A stretch of DNA of 54,671 nucleotides from an uncultured Treponema sp. (GTDB lineage: Bacteria; Spirochaetota; Spirochaetia; Treponematales; Treponemataceae): assembly GCA_946410085.1 (NCBI GenBank), contig CAMJZA010000018.1, positions 1 through 54,671 of the forward strand. The letters run 5' to 3'. Shown here in pieces: positions 24,407 through 33,196 of the stretch. How positions within the stretch are numbered: position 1 is the first letter of the stretch; each line of letters starts with the position of its first letter. The position numbers and the translations under genes were made by a program. The notes below the pieces were generated by a model. It saw nothing but the letters and a program-made list of their open reading frames with translations. It made no database searches and was not told the origin of the DNA.

Positions 24407-25636
24407 ATGAAAATCTGGATAAAATACTTCATCGGTATCCTTTTAGGCATTGCATTTGCAATGGTTCTTCCCAATACTTCCAGTGGAACGGGGGATATCC
24501 TGAACTTCATCGTGGAGATGGTCATCCGCTTCGGCCGCTATCCTCTCGTAATCCTCCTCTTCTTTTCAATTTCGACCGCATGCTACAAACTGAGGGATGA
24601 AAAACTCATGCTGAAGACCGGCTTCTGGACCTTCGGCATCATTGTATTCTCCTCTGCCCTGCTTGTCTGCATTGCCCTTGTTGCAGCTACCATCATAAAG
24701 CTTCCCCGCATTCCGATGACGATTGAAAGTGCCAGTGCGGTTCCCGCCATAGATTTTCAGGGAATCCTGCGGCAGCTCTTCCCCTACACGGGCATTCAGT
24801 CGCTGCTGAATGACAGCTACCTCCTTCCCTGTTTCATCTTTGCCGGGCTTGTCGGTTCCGGTGCAAACGATGACAAGCATGCTGCTGCTCCGGCAGTCGC
24901 CGTATTCAATTCCATCGCACGGGTTGCCTACATTGTCATGAGTTTCTTTACCGAAATTCTCGCCGTCGGAATGATAGCCCTCGCCTGTCATTGGGTAATC
25001 GGCTTCATCGCCCTCCAGAAAACAGGACTCTACATGCACCTGTTCCTGCTTCTGCTCCTGCTTTTTGTCCTGACGGCCTTCGTGCTGTATCCCCTGCTGA
25101 TCCGTTTCCTCTGCGGAGAGCGGCATCCCTACCGGGTTATCTATGCGTCCATCGCTCCCATTCTGGTAGCCTTCGTTTCCGGTGATGCAAACCTGACGCT
25201 TCCGCTCTTAATCCGGCACGGCAATGAGAGTCTGGGCATCCGGCACCGGGTCAACGGCGTAACCTATCCGCTCTTTTCCATTTTTGCCCGGGGCGGGGCT
25301 GCCCTTGTGACCGCAGTCTGCTTCATCGTCATCCTCCGCTCCTATTCAATGCTTGAGATAAAGATGGCGACGATTATCTGGATAGGATTCTATTCATTTG
25401 CCTTTTCATTCTTTCTGGGAGAATACCCGGTCGGCGGAACTTTCCTCCTGCTGACGATCCTCTGCATAAAACACGGCGGCGGTTACGAAGCCGGATACCT
25501 GCTGCTCCGCGAGGCAGCCCCTGTTCTGGGCTGTTTTGCCGCGGCGTTTGATGCGCTGACGGCAATGACCGGCAGCTACATTGTGGGTGCGAAGACCGGC
25601 AGCATTGAGCGGCAGGATCTGAAGAAATTCATTTGA
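24407..25636 (+). CDS. Dicarboxylate/amino acid:cation symporter (SDF family)
   Basis: The 409-residue membrane protein has eight or so hydrophobic segments. The N-terminal IWIKYFIGILLGIAFAMVLP is typical of the SDF family. Reentrant-loop equivalents are FVSGDANLTLPLLIR (a diverged form of the serine-rich HP1 loop) and the GEYPVGGTF region; the classical NMDGT motif is not obvious. Divergence from GltP suggests a different substrate. The promoter structure points to a leaderless mRNA. Its 3' end overlaps apbE by 8 bp in convergent orientation. Confidence 0.85.
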   Translation: MKIWIKYFIGILLGIAFAMVLPNTSSGTGDILNFIVEMVIRFGRYPLVILLFFSISTACYKLRDEKLMLKTGFWTFGIIVFSSALLVCIALVAATIIKLPRIPMTIESASAVPAIDFQGILRQLFPYTGIQSLLNDSYLLPCFIFAGLVGSGANDDKHAAAPAVAVFNSIARVAYIVMSFFTEILAVGMIALACHWVIGFIALQKTGLYMHLFLLLLLLFVLTAFVLYPLLIRFLCGERHPYRVIYASIAPILVAFVSGDANLTLPLLIRHGNESLGIRHRVNGVTYPLFSIFARGGAALVTAVCFIVILRSYSMLEIKMATIIWIGFYSFAFSFFLGEYPVGGTFLLLTILCIKHGGGYEAGYLLLREAAPVLGCFAAAFDALTAMTGSYIVGAKTGSIERQDLKKFI

Positions 25637-26618
25637 CGCTATGGGCAAGCGTATCTGAAACAACGCAGTGTCCGTCGGAGTATATGAACAGAAAAGAAGC
25701 CTTCGGAAACGTCTGGCTGAAGGCTTCTGCCCCCATCAGGAAGGCAGAGGTGCTCATTGCATCGGCTTCCATCGACGACGGCGAAACGATAGTCACTGAC
25801 GCGACAGCGTTTTCACAGGGATATCCCGTCTTGGGGTCAATAATATGGTGGTATCTTCGGCCTGCACTGACAAAGTACCGCTCATAATTGCCGCTCGTTA
25901 CGACAGACAGATTACCCGGCAGAGACAGCACGGAGGCAACCGTTGTACCGCCGTCAGCGGGATTCTTGATGCCGACGTTCCAGGCGCTTCCGTCCGCCTT
26001 CATGCCGAACACGTAAATATTCCCGCCAAGGTCAATGACAGCCCGCTTCACTTTCCGGGTTTGCAGAATCCGTACGATTTCATCAGCGGCATAGCCTTTC
26101 GCAATACCGCCCAAATCCAGAGCCATACCCTCTTTTTCAAGGAAAACGGAGCTGTCCGTTTCATCAAGGGAAAGTTTTCTCCAGTCTACAAGGGAAAGTA
26201 CAGCAGCTATCTCATCCTGCGAGGGAACCCTCGGGTGGTCGGTACAGATTCCCCACAGGGCAACGAGGGGGCCGATTGTCGGATCGAATGCCCCACCCGT
26301 CCGTTCCGCAAAATCAAGGGCCGAGCGGATAACGAAAAAAACGTCCGCTTCCACACGAATGCGTTCCTTACCGGCAGCCCGGTTTATGCGGGATAGGGAA
26401 GAATGCTCCTTATTTGTGCTGAATGAAGCGTCAATCTCTTCCAGACGGGCTGCAATCTCGCCGTACAGTTTCTCTGTGCCGTCTTCAAAAGCGTTGACAG
26501 AACAGACGGTTCCCAGGGAGTTCCACTGTCCAGCCTGCCCCGAAGCACTGCGGGTACAAGCTGACAAAAGGAGAACAAGAGGGAGAAGTACCGCATATAC
26601 TCGCCGGACGAACTTCAA
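25629..26618 (-). CDS. ApbE/Ftp-type FAD:protein FMN transferase lipoprotein
   Basis: The 329-residue protein starts with a lipoprotein signal (LLPLVLLLSAC, lipidated C21). Family motifs are GTVCSVNAF near the mature start, SLSRINRA, GGAFDPTIGPLVALWG, ALDLGGIAKGYAAD, DLGGNIYVFG and HIIDPKTGYP. The C-terminal ADAMSTSAFLMG holds the metal-binding acid. Such enzymes attach FMN to threonines of periplasmic redox subunits; the T. pallidum homologue Ftp (Tp0796) also has FAD pyrophosphatase activity. It lies 12 bp from the downstream end of the large TPR gene. Confidence 0.95.
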   Translation of the reverse strand: MKFVRRVYAVLLPLVLLLSACTRSASGQAGQWNSLGTVCSVNAFEDGTEKLYGEIAARLEEIDASFSTNKEHSSLSRINRAAGKERIRVEADVFFVIRSALDFAERTGGAFDPTIGPLVALWGICTDHPRVPSQDEIAAVLSLVDWRKLSLDETDSSVFLEKEGMALDLGGIAKGYAADEIVRILQTRKVKRAVIDLGGNIYVFGMKADGSAWNVGIKNPADGGTTVASVLSLPGNLSVVTSGNYERYFVSAGRRYHHIIDPKTGYPCENAVASVTIVSPSSMEADAMSTSAFLMGAEAFSQTFPKASFLFIYSDGHCVVSDTLAHSVK

Positions 26619-26629
26619 TTACCGTTCCC

Positions 26630-29600
26630 CTACAGCGAAGAAAGCAGCTGCTTTACTTCTGCGCTCTTGTACGAGGGGTTCTTCTGCTGCAGGTACAGCA
26701 GGTAATCCTTAGCGGCAGCCGTATCCTTGAGCGTAATGCAGACCTTGGCAAGCTCGTAATAGGCATCCCAGTTGTTCCTGTCGGCGGCAATCACATCCTC
26801 GTAGCTTGCCTTTGCGCTGTCATACTTGCCCGCAGAAGCGTATGCCTTTGCGAGATTTTCGCGGACCGTATTATCCTTCGGGTTTATTTTGAGCGCAGCC
26901 TGATAGTATTTGACCGCATTGTCATAGTCCGCCTTCTGCCGGTAGGCATTTCCCAAGTTATTGCTGACCTCGAAGTTGCTGCTTTCCAGGGAATTTGCCT
27001 TTTGCAGGAAGGTCAGCGCGGAATCGGCATCTCCTGTCTCAAGGCAGAGGACGCCAAGGTTCGTCAGGGCCTTCACGTTCTTCGGATCAAGCGCCAGCAC
27101 ATCCTTGTACAGGGAAAGCGCCTTGGTCTTGTCCTTTGTTTCCTCACACATCAAGGCATAGTTATAGATTATATTCGCCTGCACCTGTTGGACGGCATTC
27201 TCCCTGTTATCATAGGCCTGTTTTGCATACGAAAGTGCACTCTCCTTTTTGCCCTGCGCGAACATGACTGTAGACAGGTTATAGTAGGTCAGCGGATCCT
27301 TCTTGTTCGGATCCATGTAGGCGATTGCCTTCTTGAAGCTTTCCTCTGCAGCCGTGTAATTCCCTGCAGACGAATAGGCAGAGCCAAGCTCCTGATAGTT
27401 CTGGGAAGATGACGGATTGATGCGGATTGCCTGCTTGAACAGGTCAACGGCACCGTTGTAATCGCCCTGGCGCACGAGGATGCGGGCTGCGGCAAGGTAG
27501 GCACGTTCATACCCGGAATCAATCTGGAATGCCCGCCGGTAGGCGGTCAGCGCCTGCTGGGTACGTCCCAGCCGCTCGTTTACGAATCCCAGGTTGTACT
27601 GGGCAGGGGCGAAGGACGCATTATACTTGATGGCAGACGAGAAAGATGAACTGGCGGCCTCATACTTTTTCTGCTGCGCCTGCGCCCGGCCCAGCTGGTA
27701 ATAGTAGGTAGGATTCGTCGTATCGGCAGCGATGGCCTTTTTAAGCTCTGCCTCGGCTCCTGCCCAATTCTTCGCATCAAAGGCATTCATCGCCTTTATG
27801 TAGTGAGCCTGGGGATTTGCAGCGTCCTTCGCCAGCGCGGAATCCGCATAGCCGACCGCCTGCTGCATCAGCTTCTTTTTCTGTGCGGGATCGGTCGTAT
27901 TCTGAGAAGCGTCATACATTGCGATTCCCATCTCGCCCATCTTGTCCGCAAAGAATTTCTTGTCATTCTGCGGAAGGATCGACTGGGCCTTCGCAAAGGA
28001 CTTCAGGGCATCATCAATGTCACCGGAGTTCAGGGCGGCCTTGCCCTTTCCGATTTCCTCGTTTACTTCCTTTATCAGTTTGGCGGCTGCGGCGCTTTCG
28101 GCAGCTTTCCGGGCTTCTTCTTCCTGCCGTTTTTTCTCTTCTGCTGCCCGCTGTTTCGCTTCCGCCGCCTGCCGCTGCTTCTCCTCGGCTTCTGCCGCCC
28201 TCCGCGCTTCCTCGGCTTCCTTCTGGGCCTGGACAAGGTCATTCATTGCCTGCACATTCTTACGGTTTTCTTCGGTCTGTTTTGCCAGCTGATCTTTCAG
28301 GGCCTGCGTACTCTTTGCATTCTCCGCATTCTGCCGGGCAAGTTCATCCCGGAGTGCCTGATTGCTCTTTTCGCTTGCTTCGGTCTGCCGGGCAAGCTCG
28401 TCCTTGAGCGCCTGAGAGTTTTTTGCGTTTGCTTCGGTCTGTTTCGCAAGTTCCCCGCGGAGGGCTTCGATGGTTGCCTGCATAGCGTCCGCAAGGGCAC
28501 TTGAACTGTCGGCTCCATTGGCACCAGCCATACCTGCGGTACCGGCAGGCGTGACGCCCGGTTCATTGGCGGCATGGAAGGTCCCGTCGGCATCATAGTA
28601 GCCGACAGTCCCGTTCGGGCCGACCGCCGCAGGGTGGTAGTTCCCCTGAGCGTCATAGAAGCCGCCTGCACCTGCAGTTCCCGCCATACCTGTTATACCG
28701 GCCATACCTGCGTTTCCGGCAGGCGTGACGCCCGGCTCATTGGCGGCGTGGAAGGTTCCGTCGGCATCATAGTAGCCGACGGTCCCGTTCGGGCCGACCG
28801 CCGCAGGGTGGTAGTTCCCCTGAGCGTCGTAGAAGCCGCCGGCGCCGGCGATGCCTGCCATTCCATTGGCACCAGCCATACCTGCGGTACCGGCAGGCGT
28901 GACGCCCGGCTCATTGGCGGCATGGAAGGTTCCGTCGGCATCATAGTAGCCGACGGCCCCGTTCGGGCCGACTGCCGCAGGATGGTAGTTCCCCTGTGCG
29001 TCGTAGAAGCCGCCCGCGGCGGTCTTCCGCAGCGTCGTCACCTGATCAAAGAGGGAGGAGACGCTGGCATCATTCGGATCAGCTATCAGCAGGTCGTTCA
29101 AAAGGGAGAGTGCCTGATCATAGAGTCCTGCGTCGATGTAGCGCTGGATAAGGGAAAGCGTATTGAGCTTCTTCCGGGCAAGTTCCTGCGGACTGAGTTT
29201 TGCGTTCGAAGAAGCATTCCCGGAAGCGGACAGCTTCTTGACGAGGAAGGTCCCTGCAGCTCCGCCGCCCAGCCCCAGCAGCAGGGCAAACAGGATGAAG
29301 AGCCATACGAGGAATTTCTTTTTCTTTTCTTTTTCTGCGTCTTCAGCGTCCGTTTCATTCCCGGAGCCTGCGGCAGGCTCCGGCGCAACGTCCGTGGTTA
29401 CGCCCGGGACAACGTCCGGGGCTACGCCCGTGGTTCCGCTCCCGCCGCCTGTGCCAGCCGACAGGCTTGCCAGCCATTCACGGGCGGACTGGCTTGAAGA
29501 GCTCGCAGATGGCGCTGCCGTGACTGGCTGTACCGGTTCAGGATCTGGCAGCGGGGCAGCCGTTCCGCTTGTCGCCGCAGGTTCTGGATCGGGCTGTAAG

Positions 29601-30142
29601 TCGTATGCGGAAGGTAAATCGGCAGCAGACGGGAGTTCTGAGGCAGGAGCAAGCTCTGATGCGGAGGGGAGGTCCGCAGCTGAAGGCAAATCTGCCGCGG
29701 ACGGCAGCTCCTCCTGGTGCTTTTCTTCTGCGAGGCGGGCAAACTGCATGAGGTACGACTCCCCTGCTGCTTCGGTTTTTGCAGCAGCGGCCCGTGACGG
29801 AGCGGTTCGGGCGGCGGATACGCTTGCTCCTGCCGCCGTACTGCGGCTTGCGGTCGAAGCCCGGACAGGCTTTTTGGCGGTTTCCTCAGTTTTCACCGTC
29901 CGTGCGGTTCTGACCGGGGCTGTCCTGGCAGCCGGCGTTTTTGATGTAGCTGCAGCTTTGGCAGCAGCCGGTTTTGCCGCAGAAGCTCTGGCTGCAGCTG
30001 TCTTACCCGTTCCAGTTTTTGGAGCGGCTGCCTTTCCGGCAGAAGAAAGCTTTTTCTTCGTGTCCGCTGCGCTGCTTTTTGCGGCAGAAGTCTTTTTTGC
30101 TGCCGTTTCCTTCTTTTTTTCTGTGGTTTTTTCCGCGGCCAT
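26630..30142 (-). CDS. Large membrane-anchored TPR protein with histone-like N-terminus and internal 58-residue repeats
   Basis: The true start is ATG 30142 behind GGGGAGGGG; longer frames run into the upstream gene. The product is 1170 residues. Residues 1-125 are Ala/Lys/Thr rich (AAKPAAAKAAATSK-like), as in histone H1-like tails. Residues about 140-180 repeat LPSAADL-type hexamers/heptamers. EKEKKKK precedes one membrane helix (277-301), so the N-terminus is probably cytoplasmic and the rest periplasmic. Three 58-residue repeats occupy 377-about 548, followed by a coiled coil rich in Ala, Glu, Gln and Lys (about 550-690) and then about 12 TPR motifs. It probably organises envelope complexes. 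It sits 19 bp downstream of another TPR gene. Confidence 0.88.
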   Translation of the reverse strand: MAAEKTTEKKKETAAKKTSAAKSSAADTKKKLSSAGKAAAPKTGTGKTAAARASAAKPAAAKAAATSKTPAARTAPVRTARTVKTEETAKKPVRASTASRSTAAGASVSAARTAPSRAAAAKTEAAGESYLMQFARLAEEKHQEELPSAADLPSAADLPSASELAPASELPSAADLPSAYDLQPDPEPAATSGTAAPLPDPEPVQPVTAAPSASSSSQSAREWLASLSAGTGGGSGTTGVAPDVVPGVTTDVAPEPAAGSGNETDAEDAEKEKKKKFLVWLFILFALLLGLGGGAAGTFLVKKLSASGNASSNAKLSPQELARKKLNTLSLIQRYIDAGLYDQALSLLNDLLIADPNDASVSSLFDQVTTLRKTAAGGFYDAQGNYHPAAVGPNGAVGYYDADGTFHAANEPGVTPAGTAGMAGANGMAGIAGAGGFYDAQGNYHPAAVGPNGTVGYYDADGTFHAANEPGVTPAGNAGMAGITGMAGTAGAGGFYDAQGNYHPAAVGPNGTVGYYDADGTFHAANEPGVTPAGTAGMAGANGADSSSALADAMQATIEALRGELAKQTEANAKNSQALKDELARQTEASEKSNQALRDELARQNAENAKSTQALKDQLAKQTEENRKNVQAMNDLVQAQKEAEEARRAAEAEEKQRQAAEAKQRAAEEKKRQEEEARKAAESAAAAKLIKEVNEEIGKGKAALNSGDIDDALKSFAKAQSILPQNDKKFFADKMGEMGIAMYDASQNTTDPAQKKKLMQQAVGYADSALAKDAANPQAHYIKAMNAFDAKNWAGAEAELKKAIAADTTNPTYYYQLGRAQAQQKKYEAASSSFSSAIKYNASFAPAQYNLGFVNERLGRTQQALTAYRRAFQIDSGYERAYLAAARILVRQGDYNGAVDLFKQAIRINPSSSQNYQELGSAYSSAGNYTAAEESFKKAIAYMDPNKKDPLTYYNLSTVMFAQGKKESALSYAKQAYDNRENAVQQVQANIIYNYALMCEETKDKTKALSLYKDVLALDPKNVKALTNLGVLCLETGDADSALTFLQKANSLESSNFEVSNNLGNAYRQKADYDNAVKYYQAALKINPKDNTVRENLAKAYASAGKYDSAKASYEDVIAADRNNWDAYYELAKVCITLKDTAAAKDYLLYLQQKNPSYKSAEVKQLLSSL
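28500..29014 (-). repeat. Three tandem 174-bp coding repeats in the large TPR gene
   Basis: Units run 29014-28841, 28840-28667 and 28666-about 28500. They are almost identical at DNA level. Each encodes two related hairpin-like halves (FYDAQGNYHPA and YYDADGTFHAA) and a collagen-like run of Gly-X-Y triplets (GMA, GAN, GIA). Such near-identity allows copy-number change by recombination. Confidence 0.93.
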
Positions 30143-30161
30143 ATCCCCTCCCCCGACGGCG

Positions 30162-30929
30162 TTATTCCAGCTCCGACTCGTACCCGTAGTCAACCGTGCC
30201 TTCGGCACCGGCAGACATATTCTCCGACGCAGCATCCTGCAGGGAAGAAGCAACATCCTCGAGGAGCTTCTTGCGGCGGGCAGCCTCTTCCTGTTCCAGC
30301 CGTGCCCGTTCAGCAGCAACCCGCTGCTCTTCTTCTTTCTGCTTCCGCTCCTGTTCAACCCGGATTGCTTCAGCCTTTTCCTCGTTCTCAATCTGCTGTG
30401 TCAGCATGCTGATCAGGGTTTTAATTGAATTTCCCTGCGGAGTTTCCGGATCAAGGCCCAGATAGTTCACGTAGTCAGCCCTGCTGTCTTCATATTTACC
30501 CTCCTTCAGCCGCGTGTTGGCACGGTTCAGGACCGGGGCTGCATAGGAAGCGTCTGCTGCAATGGCAATCGAATACCAGTTTTCTGCGGCCGAGTAGTTT
30601 CCCATTGCGAACGCAAGGTTTCCGGCATCAAAGGCAATAATCTTCTTATTCGTGCCCGGGGCGTCCATGCCCCGTTCCAGGACGGCAAGCCCCTTCTCGT
30701 AGTCCTTCTGCTGCTGGTAGCAGAGGGCAAGATAAATGTATGCCTTGGGGTTTTCACCTGCCTCGATGGATTTTTCCAGATAGGGAATGGCATCGGAGTA
30801 CTTTCCCGTCCTGAACAGCTCTTCACCGCTCGAAAAGGAAGGTGTCTGAGCATGCACGGTCCGGGCACAGAACGCCAGCAGCAGGACGATGCAGCCTGCA
30901 AAAAAACGCCTTATAGAACCATGTGCCAT
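30162..30929 (-). CDS. Secreted TPR protein with C-terminal coiled coil
   Basis: From ATG 30929, with AGGAGG 7 nt upstream, the product is 255 residues; an ATG at 30932 is an equal alternative. A Sec signal (RRFFAGCIVLLLAFCARTVHA) ends before QTPSFSSG. Three or four TPR units follow, such as YIYLALCYQQQKDYEKGLAV. The C-terminal 80 residues form a charged coiled coil (Glu/Arg/Gln rich) and an acidic tail. It probably acts in the periplasm together with the downstream large TPR protein. Confidence 0.85.
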   Translation of the reverse strand: MAHGSIRRFFAGCIVLLLAFCARTVHAQTPSFSSGEELFRTGKYSDAIPYLEKSIEAGENPKAYIYLALCYQQQKDYEKGLAVLERGMDAPGTNKKIIAFDAGNLAFAMGNYSAAENWYSIAIAADASYAAPVLNRANTRLKEGKYEDSRADYVNYLGLDPETPQGNSIKTLISMLTQQIENEEKAEAIRVEQERKQKEEEQRVAAERARLEQEEAARRKKLLEDVASSLQDAASENMSAGAEGTVDYGYESELE

Positions 30930-30946
30930 CATATCGCCTCCTATCA

Positions 30947-30975
30947 TTGACATATTCTCATAAAAAAGCTAATCT
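30947..30975 (+). promoter_or_regulatory. Possible promoter of the TPR/Mrr-like gene
   Basis: Perfect TTGACA (30947-30952) with a poor TAATCT (30970-30975) at 17-bp spacing. It would give a leader of about 70 nt. Weak evidence. Confidence 0.3.
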
Positions 30976-31054
30976 TTCAACAGCTACCTTCAATAAAGCA
31001 ATTCTAGTCTTTTGGGGTAACAGGCAATCTAAAACAAGGTGGACTTTACCGCGT

Positions 31055-32428
31055 ATGGACAGCAACATAGTGACCGTGATTGCATTTGCAATAGTTATCG
31101 CAATATTAGTCATCGTATGTTTTGTCATATTGAAAACTCTCCTCGCACCTAAGAAAATCGGCAATATCCAGAAATTAATTAAGATGGGGAAAAGCCAGCA
31201 GGCACAGAAAGTGGCGAAGGCAATCCTGACAAAGGATCCGAAGGACTATGTCGCCCACTACTGGCTGGGCGAAGCCTATCTGGCCGAAAAGAAAAGCGAG
31301 CTTGCCTTCATGGAATTCAAGATTGTCGCCCAGCACATGGTGTTTGACGGGACCATTTCGGAAGTTGCTTTCAGAAAGAAACTCGCCTATCTCTATGCAA
31401 AATATAACGAAAACGACAATGCTCTGAAGGAATACCTGCTGCTGACCAAGCAGGAACCGAAGAACTATGAGAATTATCTTGAATGCGGCCGGCTCTTTGA
31501 GGAAGCAAACGACCATGCCGCTGCACTCGGGGCCTACCAGAAAGTCATCCAGCTGAACCCCCGGAATGCAAAGGCTCATGCAGCCCTTTCAAACCTCTAT
31601 GTCCATACAAAGCAGTTTGCAGATGCCAGAGCGGAGATTGACACGGCCATAAAGCTCGATCCGGAGGCTCCGTCAAATTACTACTATCTTGGTAAGATAT
31701 TAAAGGAAACCCATGACTACCCGGGGGCTGTCAAAGCACTTGAGCGGGGGCAGCGGGATCCCGAATTCCGCCAGCGGGCACTCATCGAAAAGGGCAGCTG
31801 TTACATGCTTGCCGGGCAGCTGGAGAGGGCAACCTCGGAATTCGAATCAGCGGTACAGAATTCAAAGAACGATGCAAGCCAGGAAACCCTGTATGCCCGC
31901 TATTTCCTTGCCGACTGCTATGAGAAAAACCGTAAGATTGACCAGGCAATCGAACAGTGGATGGAGATTTCGAAGCGGAACGGCAAATTCAGGGATGTCT
32001 CAACGAAACTGAATCAGTATAAGGATTTACAGACGAATGACAGCATGAAGGAATACCTGACGGCATCTCCCCAGGGATTTCTGGAAATCGCGAAAAAAGC
32101 GGCAAAGACAGGCTTTAACCTCGTTTCCATGAAGCTCGAAGCGACAAAATACGGCTGTCTCATGCTTGCAACCGAGGAATCAGAGGAAAGCTGGAAGAAT
32201 GCACGGAAGCAGGTCTGGCTGGTACAGTTCTACCGGATCAGCAAGCCGATTGAAGAGGCTGCCGTCCAGAAAGTCGCTGACGTCCTGAAAGAAAAGAAAT
32301 ACTTTAAGGCGGTTATTTTCTCCTCGTCAGGCTTTGCGATCGAGGCCGTCAACTTTGCAGAAAACAGGCCGATAGTGCTTGCCGGAAAAGAGATGGTTGA
32401 AAGCATCCTGTCCCGGGCTGGAATTTAG
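31055..32428 (+). CDS. Membrane-anchored TPR protein with Mrr-like C-terminal domain lacking catalytic residues
   Basis: From ATG 31055 (AAGGTGGA 11 nt upstream) the product is 457 residues. One N-terminal membrane helix (5-29) is followed by about seven TPR motifs (40-325). Residues about 340-457 look like the restriction-endonuclease-like Mrr fold: GFNLVSMKLEATKYGCLMLA, then VWLVQFYRISKPI, then FSSSGFAIEAVNFAENRPI, matching Mrr positions GYxVE..G(D)GGID, VVQCKRY.KPV and TNSGFTxEAxxFA. The catalytic Asp is replaced (around 366-369) and the QxK lysine is Tyr393. A nuclease role is therefore unlikely; the domain may bind nucleic acid or protein. The domain call is pattern-based. Confidence 0.8.
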   Translation: MDSNIVTVIAFAIVIAILVIVCFVILKTLLAPKKIGNIQKLIKMGKSQQAQKVAKAILTKDPKDYVAHYWLGEAYLAEKKSELAFMEFKIVAQHMVFDGTISEVAFRKKLAYLYAKYNENDNALKEYLLLTKQEPKNYENYLECGRLFEEANDHAAALGAYQKVIQLNPRNAKAHAALSNLYVHTKQFADARAEIDTAIKLDPEAPSNYYYLGKILKETHDYPGAVKALERGQRDPEFRQRALIEKGSCYMLAGQLERATSEFESAVQNSKNDASQETLYARYFLADCYEKNRKIDQAIEQWMEISKRNGKFRDVSTKLNQYKDLQTNDSMKEYLTASPQGFLEIAKKAAKTGFNLVSMKLEATKYGCLMLATEESEESWKNARKQVWLVQFYRISKPIEEAAVQKVADVLKEKKYFKAVIFSSSGFAIEAVNFAENRPIVLAGKEMVESILSRAGI

Positions 32429-32431
32429 CCG

Positions 32432-33196
32432 ATGCGCTTCCTGTGTGTCTCTGATCAGATAGACCCCCTTATCTACTCAACGTCACTCAGGGAACGCTAT
32501 GACGATGTTGATGCGGTATTCTGTGCAGGTGACCTGCCGATGGATTATGTGGATTTTATCGTTACTTCCCTCGGCAAACCGACGTATTTTGTGTTCGGCA
32601 ATCATGACCTGACGGAGTTTGACTACTACAAACGCGGCGGCAGGGTGGAGCCGACCGCAGGTGCTCCGTTCGGAGACCCTACCCTGAGCCATTCCCACGG
32701 GGGAGACTACGTCAGCAACAGAGCCCTCCGGGTAAAGAATCTGTCCTTCAGGCTGCCGGACGGGCAGGAGACACCCCTGCTGATTGCGGGTGTTTCCGGT
32801 TCCATGCGCTATAATAATGGAAAAGACCAGTATACCGAAGGGGAGATGATGCGGCAGCTGCTTTTCCTGATGCCGAAACTGCTGTGGAACAAGCTGCGCT
32901 ACGGCCGCTACTGCGATGTGTTCCTGACGCATGCGTCTCCCCGGCACATCCATGATAAGGAAGATGACTGCCATAAAGGTTTTGAATGCTTTAACTGGTT
33001 CATCAGGAAATTCAAGCCTGCACTCCTGCTGCACGGGCACATACATCTATATGATCTGGCAACACCTCGAACAACCGTAAGTGATATGACTACGGTTGTG
33101 AATGTCTATAGCCACATAGTCATAGATTTTAATCCTATTTTTTCAGAAAAAGGAAATTATGCCAACTCAAACATTACTATCCTCTCAGACAGATGA
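32432..33196 (+). CDS. Calcineurin-like metallophosphoesterase
   Basis: The 254-residue protein has the metallophosphoesterase motif series: CVSDQIDPLIY at the N-terminus (a variant without the usual DxH histidine), FCAGDLP, VFGNHDLTEF, LTHASPRHIHD and LLLHGHIHLYD. These supply the two-metal site. Substrate cannot be told. It begins 3 bp after the TPR/Mrr-like gene and overlaps the next gene by 38 bp, so all three are one operon. Confidence 0.9.
   Translation: MRFLCVSDQIDPLIYSTSLRERYDDVDAVFCAGDLPMDYVDFIVTSLGKPTYFVFGNHDLTEFDYYKRGGRVEPTAGAPFGDPTLSHSHGGDYVSNRALRVKNLSFRLPDGQETPLLIAGVSGSMRYNNGKDQYTEGEMMRQLLFLMPKLLWNKLRYGRYCDVFLTHASPRHIHDKEDDCHKGFECFNWFIRKFKPALLLHGHIHLYDLATPRTTVSDMTTVVNVYSHIVIDFNPIFSEKGNYANSNITILSDR

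Noticed and set aside
30143..30391. N-terminal extension of the large TPR protein
   Set aside because: It lies inside the upstream TPR gene in another frame, while a strong ribosome site precedes ATG 30142.
29163..30428. 421-residue plus-strand frame opposite the large TPR gene
   Set aside because: It is antisense to the Ala/Lys-rich region, whose codons leave the opposite strand free of stops; it shows only low-complexity sequence.
32432..33196. Toxin-antitoxin or phage module in the TPR-phosphoesterase-ParB operon
   Set aside because: Composition and gene spacing match the neighbouring core genes, and no integrase, transposase or attachment site is seen.
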